DNA from: JACNFS01 sp964582065
GTDB lineage: Bacteria > Chloroflexota > Dehalococcoidia > GIF9 > UBA5629
Reading direction: 5' to 3'
Assembly: GCA_964582065.1 (NCBI GenBank)
Contig: CAZOQG010000087.1
Location: forward strand, 1-6,716
DNA: 6,716 nt
Of the stretch, positions 1-4,673 are shown piece after piece (positions within the stretch are counted from its first letter, which is position 1; each line of letters begins with the position of its first letter). The translations under genes were made by a program, and so were the position numbers. The notes below the pieces were generated by a model. It was given only the letters and a program-made list of their open reading frames with translations. It made no database searches and was not told the origin of the DNA.

Positions 1-220
1 TGGATAGGATGTCAACAGCTTTCTGTACTAGAGTCCGTTCGACTCCATTGTTCTCGAAAGTGTCTCCAGCAATGAGGACGAAATCTACAGAGTGATTCTG
101 AGCAGCCTCAGCTACCCTGCTGAGAGAAACAAGGCGTTCCTCACGTACGCGTACTCCGGACCCGCCTACATGCGCTGCCTTAAGCCCAAGCTGCCAGTCC
201 GCCGTGTGGAGAAATTTCAT
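1..220 (-). CDS. Mre11/SbcD-type DNA repair exonuclease, N-terminal part only
   Basis: Reading the minus strand from an ATG at 220-218 gives 73 codons that run off the left edge. The protein starts MKFLHTADWQLG, the first metal-binding motif of the Mre11/SbcD calcineurin-like phosphoesterases. Residues 51-57 read AGDTFEN, the second motif (GD-x-F). Between them is a charged helix with VREERLVSLSRV. Family members are Mn-dependent nucleases that pair with an SMC-like ATPase (SbcC/Rad50) and trim DNA ends during double-strand break repair; such a partner would lie beyond the left edge, which is an inference. In the first motif the usual D-x-H reads D8-W-Q10, so one metal ligand is replaced by Gln. 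I believe a bacterial subfamily has this, but cannot verify it. The frame stays open upstream to a stop at 311-313 but holds no other start codon, so the ATG is the only sensible start. The Shine-Dalgarno is weak. Confidence 0.85.
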   Translation of the reverse strand, partial: MKFLHTADWQLGLKAAHVGGSGVRVREERLVSLSRVAEAAQNHSVDFVLIAGDTFENNGVERTLVQKAVDILS

Positions 221-353
221 TACTTCATACCCTGTGCCTACGAATACGAAGTACTTATATTCCCATATCGAAACTGCTAATGGCAGGTTACGTCCTTGAC
301 TAAACTGTTGTTACCAGCTTCAATCGTCCATACTGCTCTGTAGTTGCAACTAG

Positions 354-380
354 TTAGCCTGTAATTAGCGCAATATTAGC
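354..380. repeat. Three TTAGC pentamers at exact 11-bp spacing
   Basis: TTAGC occurs at 354-358, 365-369 and 376-380, each copy starting 11 bp after the last, so all three would lie on roughly the same face of the helix. On the minus strand they read GCTAA, and the rightmost copy overlaps the candidate -10 box of the nuclease gene. The bases between the pentamers are not conserved. This could be a phased protein-binding site or chance in AT-rich DNA. Confidence 0.45.
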
Positions 381-402
381 ACTCAGCTATGGGCACAATC
401 AA
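373..402 (-). promoter_or_regulatory. Candidate promoter for the nuclease gene
   Basis: On the minus strand, TTGATT (402-397) is followed after 18 bp by TAATAT (378-373), with TG one base upstream of the -10 box (extended -10). Each box matches the sigma-70 consensus at four of six positions. Transcription would start near 366 and leave a leader of about 145 nt before the ATG at 220. The gene could instead be read through from the tRNA promoter. Confidence 0.3.
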
Positions 403-527
403 ATCCGCATTGGCAGCCGGAGGGCCAAAGCGTGCCTTGGCAAGATCTGAATCAAATTTAACGGACAATGGAGATAGAGGCAGCAAAACGCCTTATGGGA
501 AGAGGCCAAGCAGAGGGTAAAGTGAAC

Positions 528-604
528 TGGTCGGGGCGAGAGGACTCGAACCTCCGACCTCAGCGTCCCGAACGCTGCGCGCTACCAGACTGCGCTACGC
601 CCCG
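528..604 (-). tRNA. tRNA-Pro (anticodon CGG)
   Basis: Read on the minus strand, the 7-bp acceptor stem CGGGGCG/CGCCCCG pairs perfectly. The D arm is GCGC...GCGC and the anticodon arm CAGCG-UUCGGGA-CGCUG. The variable loop has 5 nt, and the T arm is GGAGG-UUCGAGU-CCUCU with one G-U pair. The loop centre gives anticodon CGG, which reads the proline codon CCG. The first pair C1-G72 and discriminator A73 are the usual bacterial tRNA-Pro identity features. CCA is encoded at 530-528; the body without CCA is 531-604. The gene lies on the same strand as the downstream nuclease. No clear terminator follows, and I see no attachment-site duplication of its 3' end within the window. Confidence 0.97.
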
Positions 605-660
605 CCGTGCCCATTAGCAAGTATTTGCCAGGTTCGTTCTTTGAGTGGCATTCACTGTGA

Positions 661-720
661 AGCGAGCCCAAAAGCTCGCCTCGCAGGTGGGCCTTAACTT
701 AGCGAGGCTAAAGCCTCGCA
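661..720. repeat. Pair of GC-rich hairpins with interchangeable arms
   Basis: Two compact palindromes sit 22 bp apart. The first is GCGAGC (662-667) with GCTCGC (674-679) around a 6-nt loop. The second is GCGAGGC (702-708) with GCCTCGC (713-719) around loop TAAA. A third copy of the right arm, GCCTCGC at 678-684, can pair with 702-708 instead, which would break both other hairpins. The block lies in the expected leader of the minus-strand tRNA transcript and upstream of the plus-strand operon. No T-run follows on either strand, so a simple terminator is unlikely. It resembles dispersed REP-type palindromes; copy number in the genome is unknown. Confidence 0.6.
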
Positions 721-741
721 CTACATCCCTGGACAATCTCT

Positions 742-770
742 ATTATAGGCGGCTTTAACTTCTGAGGCAA
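742..770 (-). promoter_or_regulatory. Promoter for tRNA-Pro
   Basis: On the minus strand, TTGCCT (770-765) is followed by a 17-bp spacer and a perfect TATAAT (747-742). This is the best sigma-70-type promoter in the window. Transcription would begin near 735 and run about 130 nt through the two hairpins before the tRNA 5' end at 604, to be freed by RNase P. It could also supply the nuclease gene further down. Confidence 0.6.
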
Positions 771-807
771 GAACTGTAAACTAGTGAGTGTGTGGCGATT
801 CTTGCCT
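765..807. repeat. 9-bp perfect inverted repeat, AGGCAAGAA/TTCTTGCCT
   Basis: AGGCAAGAA at 765-773 is the exact reverse complement of TTCTTGCCT at 799-807, with 25 bp between. The left arm contains the -35 box of the minus-strand tRNA promoter (765-770). The right arm is followed by TTT (808-810), so on the plus strand the pair has a weak terminator-like look with a large loop. Operator, terminator or chance cannot be told apart by eye. Confidence 0.4.
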
Positions 808-827
808 TTTCACCCTCGCCTTAATCG

Positions 828-844
828 TCTCCCATCAAGGGAGA
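828..844 (+). promoter_or_regulatory. Small hairpin in the 5' leader of the apgM-like/lysC operon
   Basis: TCTCCC (828-833) pairs with GGGAGA (839-844) around loop ATCAA. The right arm is the start of a purine run, GGGAGAGGAG (839-848), that looks like a Shine-Dalgarno but is too far from any in-frame start to serve as one. It may affect translation of the operon, but nothing here proves a switch. No good plus-strand promoter is evident in 605-863; the best I see is TTAACT-16-TAAACT (755-782), which is weak. Confidence 0.25.
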
Positions 845-875
845 GGAGAATTTCTGAGGTATTGTGGTGACTGGA

Positions 876-2099
876 ATGAAGTATTGTGTTCTCATAATTG
901 ATGGTGCTGCCGGTTGGGCGCTGCCCGAGCGTGGTGGCAAGTCTTGCCTGGAGCTTGCCCATATCCCAAATCTAGATGCTATGGCTCGGGAAGGCGTTGT
1001 GGGACTGGTTCGCACTGTTCCACCAGGGATGGAGCCGAGTAGCGCCTGCGCTTGTATGTCGGTGCTCGGCTATGACCCAAGGGTCTATTACCGGGGGAGG
1101 AGCGCTATCGAGGCTAAGAGTATGGGTATCCCCATTGCCGATGACGAGGTCGTTTTCCGGTGCAATCTGGTCGCCGCTCGTGATGGCAAGATGTGGAGCT
1201 ATAGCTCGGGTTACATCAGCACTGCCGAAGCTCAACTCCTTGTTTCTGCTTTGAATGAGACGCTTGGCAGCGACAGAGTGCGTTTTTATTCGGGTGTAAG
1301 CTACCGACATATATGCAAGATAAAGGGGCGGGAGGATACCCTTCTGGCTACATGCACGCCGCCACATGATATTCCGGATGAGCCCATCGCTGAATTTCTT
1401 CCCCATGGCCAGGGAAGCGACCTGTTAAGAGACCTCATGGCGAGTTCGCAAGCTGTGCTCATGGAGCATCCGGTGAATATGGAGCGGCAGGCTCGCGGCG
1501 ATATTCCGGCGACAATGATCTGGCTCTTCTGGGGCAGCGGGAGAGTACCTGGCATGCCGCCGTTTGAGCAGGCCTACGGGCTCGACGCTGCCATGACATC
1601 TGGGGTTGACCTTCTCCGCGGCTTAGCCCAAATGGTAGGGATGGAAGTACTGGATATTCCTGGCGTGACCGACGGTCTGGACAACGATTACGCTGCCCAA
1701 GCAGAAGGGGCATTGAAAGCGCTCGAGAGGCATGATTTGGTAGCTATCCATATTGAAGCGCCAGATGAGGCGGGCCATGCTGGCTCTGTTGATGGCAAAG
1801 TAGAGGCTATCCAGAGAGTGGATGAGGAGGTTGTGAGCCGAATACGCTCTTGGAATTTGGGGCCACTTCGAGTGCTGGTACTACCTGACCATCCAACGCC
1901 GATACAAATTCGGACCCATACTGATGAGCCGGTTCCGTTTGTGCTCTGGGGCCCAGGGTTTGCGCCCAACGGGGCGAAGAGGTTTACGGAGACAGAGGCC
2001 AGAAGCACGGGTGTTCTTGTTGATGAAGGCTATAACATTATGGGCAGGCTGACGCGCGTGCAGGCAAGTGGAAAACGTCTTGTGGATGGTTTAAAATAG
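876..2099 (+). CDS. apgM: Archaeal-type phosphoglycerate mutase homologue, probable homoserine kinase
   Basis: The 407-residue protein belongs to the alkaline-phosphatase superfamily, cofactor-independent phosphoglycerate mutase (ApgM) branch. Visible active-site residues are D9 (IIDG), the nucleophile region MEPSS (S55 or S56), D297 and H301 (PDEAGH), D338-H339 (LPDHP) and H348 (RTHTDEP), matching the two-metal centre of the family. MSVLGYDP and IWLFWG are further family blocks. A subgroup is annotated by context as 'proposed homoserine kinase' (TIGR02535 as I recall), making O-phosphohomoserine for threonine in genomes lacking ThrB. The neighbour lysC, 13 bp downstream, supports that reading; glycolytic mutase remains possible. 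The ATG at 876 fits the family N-terminus and has GGTGA at 866-870, 5 nt upstream. GTG codons at 864 and 867 in the same frame, with GAGGT at 856-860, are alternatives adding four or three residues. Confidence 0.88.
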   Translation: MKYCVLIIDGAAGWALPERGGKSCLELAHIPNLDAMAREGVVGLVRTVPPGMEPSSACACMSVLGYDPRVYYRGRSAIEAKSMGIPIADDEVVFRCNLVAARDGKMWSYSSGYISTAEAQLLVSALNETLGSDRVRFYSGVSYRHICKIKGREDTLLATCTPPHDIPDEPIAEFLPHGQGSDLLRDLMASSQAVLMEHPVNMERQARGDIPATMIWLFWGSGRVPGMPPFEQAYGLDAAMTSGVDLLRGLAQMVGMEVLDIPGVTDGLDNDYAAQAEGALKALERHDLVAIHIEAPDEAGHAGSVDGKVEAIQRVDEEVVSRIRSWNLGPLRVLVLPDHPTPIQIRTHTDEPVPFVLWGPGFAPNGAKRFTETEARSTGVLVDEGYNIMGRLTRVQASGKRLVDGLK

Positions 2100-2112
2100 G
2101 CAGACAGGGGAT

Positions 2113-3336
2113 ATGGCACTCGTAGTTCAGAAATATGGCGGCAGTTCGGTGGCTGATGGAGAGAAGATTAAGAATGTGGCTAGGCGCATAGTTGAAACCA
2201 GGGAGAAGGGGGATGAAGTGGTTGTGGTTGCCTCGGCCATGGGCGATACCACCGATGAGCTGATTCGGCTGGCCAGACAGGTTAGCCCTGAACCGCAGGA
2301 GCGGGAACTTGATGTGTTGTTATCCACTGGTGAGATAGTCTCCAGCACGCTCCTGGCTATGGCATTGGCTAACCTGGGCTACAAGGCGGTGAGCTTGAGT
2401 GGTGCTCAAGCCGGAATTGAGACCGACGCCAGCCACAGCCGAGCTCGCATCCTTCGAATTGAACCTAAGCGTGTTGTTCAGGAGCTGGAAAGAGGCAATA
2501 TTGTCATTGTGGCTGGGTTCCAGGGAATAACTCAAGATATGGATATCACCACCTTGGGTCGGGGTGGCTCGGATACTACTGCCGTCGCTTTGGCCGCCAG
2601 CCTTAAGGCGAAGGTGTGTCAAATCTATACGGATGTTGAGGGAGTATATACTGCCGACCCTCGCCTAGTCCCTGAGGCTCGTAGATTGGAGGAGATTGCC
2701 TACGAGGAAATGCTGGAGCTGGCAACCTATGGCGCCAAGGTGATGCATGCTCGGGCGGTGGAGTTAGGCGAGGTCTATAATATGCCGATACTAGTGGCCT
2801 CTAGCTTCAGCGATAAGCCCGGTACTATTATTCATGGAGGGGTTTCGATGGAAGTAAGAAACAGAGTGCGAGGTATCGCCCATGACGTTGATGTGGCCAA
2901 GATCACTGTGGTTGGTGTTCCTGACCGGCCGGGAATAGCTTCAGCTATCTTTGAGCCTTTGGCCAAGGCGAGTATAAGCGTAGATACTATCGTTCAAAAT
3001 GCCAGCATTAACAATATTACTGACCTGACGTTTACTGTAGCTCGAGGCGACTTGGATAAGGCGATGTCCCTGGCAAAACCGGTGGCACAATCTGTTGGCG
3101 CCAGGGAATGTGTCAGCGATTCAACGCTAGCCAAGGTTAGTATTATTGGTACTGGAATGCAGCATACCCCTGGCTATGCGGCTACGATGTTCCGCGTTCT
3201 TTATGAACAGGGCATTAATATCCAGCTGATTACTACCACTGAGATAAGGATAACGTGTATTATCGCTGAGGACAGGGTCAGGGATGCTGTCAGGGCATTA
3301 CACAAGGCTTTCGAGTTGGAACAAGCCGGAATGTGA
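2113..3336 (+). CDS. lysC: Aspartate kinase (aspartokinase, alpha subunit)
   Basis: The enzyme phosphorylates L-aspartate with ATP, the first committed step to lysine, threonine, methionine and diaminopimelate. At 407 residues it has the usual monofunctional length. The amino-acid-kinase domain (about 1-245) shows KYGGSS (7-12), GFQGIT (135-140), TTLGRGGSDTTA (146-157), YTDVEGVYTADPR (172-184) and MHARA (211-215). Two C-terminal ACT domains follow, with DRPGIASAIFEPLA and TDLTFTV in the first and TTTEIRITCII in the second, so allosteric feedback by lysine and/or threonine is expected. The start has AGGGG two bases upstream (2106-2110), a short spacing; coupling to the upstream gene, whose stop is at 2097-2099, may help. 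There is no homoserine dehydrogenase domain or neighbour here. The 3' end meets convergent nfu with 2 bp between stops. Confidence 0.97.
   Translation: MALVVQKYGGSSVADGEKIKNVARRIVETREKGDEVVVVASAMGDTTDELIRLARQVSPEPQERELDVLLSTGEIVSSTLLAMALANLGYKAVSLSGAQAGIETDASHSRARILRIEPKRVVQELERGNIVIVAGFQGITQDMDITTLGRGGSDTTAVALAASLKAKVCQIYTDVEGVYTADPRLVPEARRLEEIAYEEMLELATYGAKVMHARAVELGEVYNMPILVASSFSDKPGTIIHGGVSMEVRNRVRGIAHDVDVAKITVVGVPDRPGIASAIFEPLAKASISVDTIVQNASINNITDLTFTVARGDLDKAMSLAKPVAQSVGARECVSDSTLAKVSIIGTGMQHTPGYAATMFRVLYEQGINIQLITTTEIRITCIIAEDRVRDAVRALHKAFELEQAGM
2848..3336 (+). CDS. lysC: Probable separate regulatory (beta) subunit of aspartate kinase from an internal start
   Basis: Inside lysC and in its frame, an ATG at 2848 (Met246 of the full protein, MEVRNRVRG) follows GGAGGGG at 2836-2842, a strong Shine-Dalgarno 5-7 nt away and better than the one in front of lysC itself. 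Translation from here gives 162 residues comprising exactly the two ACT domains. In Bacillus subtilis aspartokinase II, Corynebacterium, Mycobacterium and Thermus, the beta subunit of an alpha2-beta2 enzyme is made in this way and has about this size. That this gene does so is inferred from position and signal strength; the glycine-rich IIHGGVSM stretch alone could create part of the motif. Confidence 0.65.
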   Translation: MEVRNRVRGIAHDVDVAKITVVGVPDRPGIASAIFEPLAKASISVDTIVQNASINNITDLTFTVARGDLDKAMSLAKPVAQSVGARECVSDSTLAKVSIIGTGMQHTPGYAATMFRVLYEQGINIQLITTTEIRITCIIAEDRVRDAVRALHKAFELEQAGM

Positions 3337-3338
3337 TG

Positions 3339-3557
3339 TTACACACCGACTACTTCTTTTATACCGGATATTTCTTCCTTTAGTAAGCGCTCGATGCCAT
3401 TCTTGAGGGTCAGAGTTGACATAGGGCAGCCTGAGCAGGCGCCGGTCAGTTTTACACTGACTATGCCGTCCTGGACATCCACCAACTCCACGTCCCCTCC
3501 GTCGGCACGGAGGCTCGGCCGGATCTGGTTCAGGACCTCTTCTACTTTATCTCGCAC
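3339..3557 (-). CDS. NifU C-terminal-domain (Nfu) iron-sulfur carrier
   Basis: This is a 72-residue single-domain protein. The segment IRPSLRADGGDVELVDVQDG (12-31) followed by LTGACSGCPMSTLTLKNGIE holds the Nfu signature, with Cys41 and Cys44 as the CxxC pair. In the family these cysteines hold a [4Fe-4S] cluster, usually bridged between two subunits, and pass it to apo-enzymes in the cytoplasm. It has no N-terminal scaffold domain, so it is a stand-alone carrier and not full NifU. The start is GTG (3557-3555), preceded by AAAAGGAGAA, an excellent Shine-Dalgarno with 5 nt spacing. The next upstream DNA is the divergent promoter region shared with the TPR-gyrA unit. It converges on lysC with a 2-bp gap, and no terminator is visible, so transcription from both sides must overlap. 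Confidence 0.93.
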   Translation of the reverse strand: MRDKVEEVLNQIRPSLRADGGDVELVDVQDGIVSVKLTGACSGCPMSTLTLKNGIERLLKEEISGIKEVVGV

Positions 3558-3599
3558 GCGTTCTCCTTTTTGCGTTTGACTTGTATTTGCTGAAATAGT

Positions 3600-3628
3600 A
3601 GGCTAACATAATTAGCCATTTTTGTCAA
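3600..3628 (-). promoter_or_regulatory. nfu promoter with a perfect dyad between and over its boxes
   Basis: On the minus strand a consensus TTGACA (3628-3623) is followed after 17 bp by TAGCCT (3605-3600), a -10 box keeping TA and the last T. Transcription would begin near 3593, about 36 bp ahead of the GTG. The spacer and -10 carry a perfect dyad, GGCTAA (3601-3606), CATAA, TTAGCC (3612-3617), well placed for a repressor that would block RNA polymerase. An iron-sulfur or oxidative-stress regulator would suit nfu, but the sequence matches no operator I can name. Confidence 0.5.
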
Positions 3629-3669
3629 AGTGATTGTTGGGTTGGCTGCAAAAACTTGACATTGTTAAC

Positions 3670-3696
3670 TTGTTTTGCCACAGTGACTGCTATAAA
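3670..3696 (+). promoter_or_regulatory. Extended -10 promoter for the TPR-gyrA unit
   Basis: TGC-TATAAA at 3688-3696 is an extended -10 box, followed by AT. The best -35 is TTGTTT at 3670-3675, with a short 15-bp spacer; a perfect TTGACA at 3656-3661 is too far away (29 bp) to pair with it. The start would fall near 3703, giving a leader of about 95 nt. A TTAGCC copy at 3698-3703 lies at the expected start, the same half-site as in the nfu dyad. Confidence 0.45.
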
Positions 3697-3709
3697 ATTA
3701 GCCGACTGC

Positions 3710-3734
3710 AAGGAGAGACTCTGAGTCTTTCTTT
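3710..3734 (+). other. Leader hairpin enclosing an AGGAG sequence
   Basis: Bases 3710-3720 pair with 3724-3734 around the three-base loop CTG: eleven pairs, two of them G-U, with a perfect core AGACT/AGTCT. The left arm includes AGGAG (3711-3715), and the right arm is U-rich and runs into TTTT. It could be a weak attenuator or a 5' stabiliser of the TPR-gyrA transcript. A 15-codon frame follows (ATG 3737 to TGA 3784) but lacks a properly spaced ribosome site. Confidence 0.35.
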
Positions 3735-3796
3735 TGATGCCAAATGCCAGGGTTTCCCCTTCGAGCAAGTCGCTGCTAATCTGAGTTTAGGAGACA

Positions 3797-4669
3797 TTGA
3801 TTGGTAAGGCAGTAACAGGGAAATTAAGAATGCCCGCCCGTGAAGAAGATAAAGACCGACTGAAACGAAAGGCGAGCCAGGAAGCTATTGCCTTGGCTAT
3901 GCAGAGTCGCTGGCAGGAAGCAGTGGCTGTTAATCAGAGCATAGTCGAAAGCTTCCCTACTGACATTGACGCCTATAATCGCTTGGGTAGAGCTTTCATA
4001 GAGTTGGGTGATTTTGCCCGAGCTAAGGAAGCCTACGGGCGGGCCTTGGAGCTTGATTCCAATAACGTTATTGCAGAGCGAAACCTTCACCGGTTGTCCC
4101 TGTTGCCGGAGTCCCAGATGCCCGTGAAAGAAGAGCGCCGTGAGGTCGCCCCGAATCTTTTCATTGGTGACATGGGTAAGTCTGGGGTGGTAAATCTACA
4201 GAACTTGGCGCCTCAAGAGGTATTAGCCAGGATGACTGCTGGTAACCAGGTCTACTTGGAGGTAAGGGGACAGCAGCTTGTCGTACAAAATGAGGGAGGG
4301 GAGTATCTGGGGCGGGTTGACCCCCAGTACGGTTTTCGGCTGGCCAAGTTGATAGAAGGCGGCAATCAGTACACCGCCGCCATCGTTAGCCTTGATAATG
4401 ATAGGGCAAAGGTTCTCATACGCGAGGTGTTTCAACATCCAAGCCAACTTGGGCGGTTGTCGTTCCCGGTGAAGGCCGTTGAGGGCTTTCACCCCCATGT
4501 CAAAGATACTCTTCTCAGACATGAGTCTATGGAGGAGGAAGCCCTTGAGGATAGTGATGATGCCGAACTGGAAGAGGGTGAGCTCTTGCCCGAAGGTTTC
4601 TCTATATTTGAGGGGGTCACTCCTGTCGAAGAGGAAGCAACAGAAGAAGACTTAATGGAAGAGGACTAA
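3797..4669 (+). CDS. TPR-repeat protein with acidic tail, upstream of gyrA
   Basis: The function is unknown. Read from TTG 3797 it has 290 residues. Two tetratricopeptide repeats are visible: residues about 23-56 (SQEAIALAMQSRWQEAVAVN) and 57-90 (AYNRLGRAFIELGDFARAKEAY). A conserved-looking, beta-rich module follows at 130-225 with YLGRVDPQYGFRLAKLIEGG and QHPSQLGRLSFP; its layout faintly recalls HIRAN-type DNA-binding barrels, which is speculative. The tail from 245 is strongly acidic: 22 of 46 residues are Glu or Asp and none is Lys or Arg. There is no signal peptide or membrane segment. TTG 3797 follows AGGAG (3789-3793) by only 3 nt; ATG 3830 (MPAREEDKDRLKRK) gives 279 residues and looks like a natural N-terminus but has only a weak AGGG upstream. 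The stop is 4 bp before gyrA, so the two are surely cotranscribed and probably translationally coupled. Confidence 0.85.
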   Translation: MIGKAVTGKLRMPAREEDKDRLKRKASQEAIALAMQSRWQEAVAVNQSIVESFPTDIDAYNRLGRAFIELGDFARAKEAYGRALELDSNNVIAERNLHRLSLLPESQMPVKEERREVAPNLFIGDMGKSGVVNLQNLAPQEVLARMTAGNQVYLEVRGQQLVVQNEGGEYLGRVDPQYGFRLAKLIEGGNQYTAAIVSLDNDRAKVLIREVFQHPSQLGRLSFPVKAVEGFHPHVKDTLLRHESMEEEALEDSDDAELEEGELLPEGFSIFEGVTPVEEEATEEDLMEED

Positions 4670-4673
4670 TCAA

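Larger units (their letters stand above)
221..527. other. 307-bp spacer between nuclease gene and tRNA-Pro
   Basis: No coding sequence is supported here. The open frame at 92-280 on the plus strand lies mostly antisense to the nuclease gene and is not credible. The spacer holds a candidate minus-strand promoter (373-402), three phased TTAGC pentamers (354-380), a perfect 12-bp palindrome TAGTTGCAACTA (341-352) and a small inverted repeat (424-429 with 436-441, one G-T pair). The inverted repeat lacks a T-run and is not a convincing terminator for the tRNA. Confidence 0.6.

Noticed and set aside
92..280. 62-codon open frame on the plus strand
   Set aside because: It is mostly antisense to the nuclease gene, has no family resemblance and no good ribosome site.
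424..441. Inverted repeat GCCAAA/CTTGGC as terminator of tRNA-Pro
   Set aside because: The stem has six pairs including a G-T, and no T-run follows on the transcribed strand.
528..604. tRNA-Pro as integration site of a mobile element
   Set aside because: No integrase gene, no duplicated tRNA 3' end and no foreign-looking cargo occur in the window.
661..720. CRISPR repeat
   Set aside because: There are only two dissimilar palindromes, with no regular spacers and no cas gene.
972..1406. 144-codon open frame antisense to the apgM-like gene, with other overlapping frames at 821-2008
   Set aside because: The plus-strand protein carries all family motifs; the others are low-complexity shadows with no recognisable domain.
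3656..3661. Perfect TTGACA as -35 box for the TPR-gyrA promoter
   Set aside because: The only good -10 box is 29 bp further on, and the 17-bp position (3679-3684, CACAGT) is no match.
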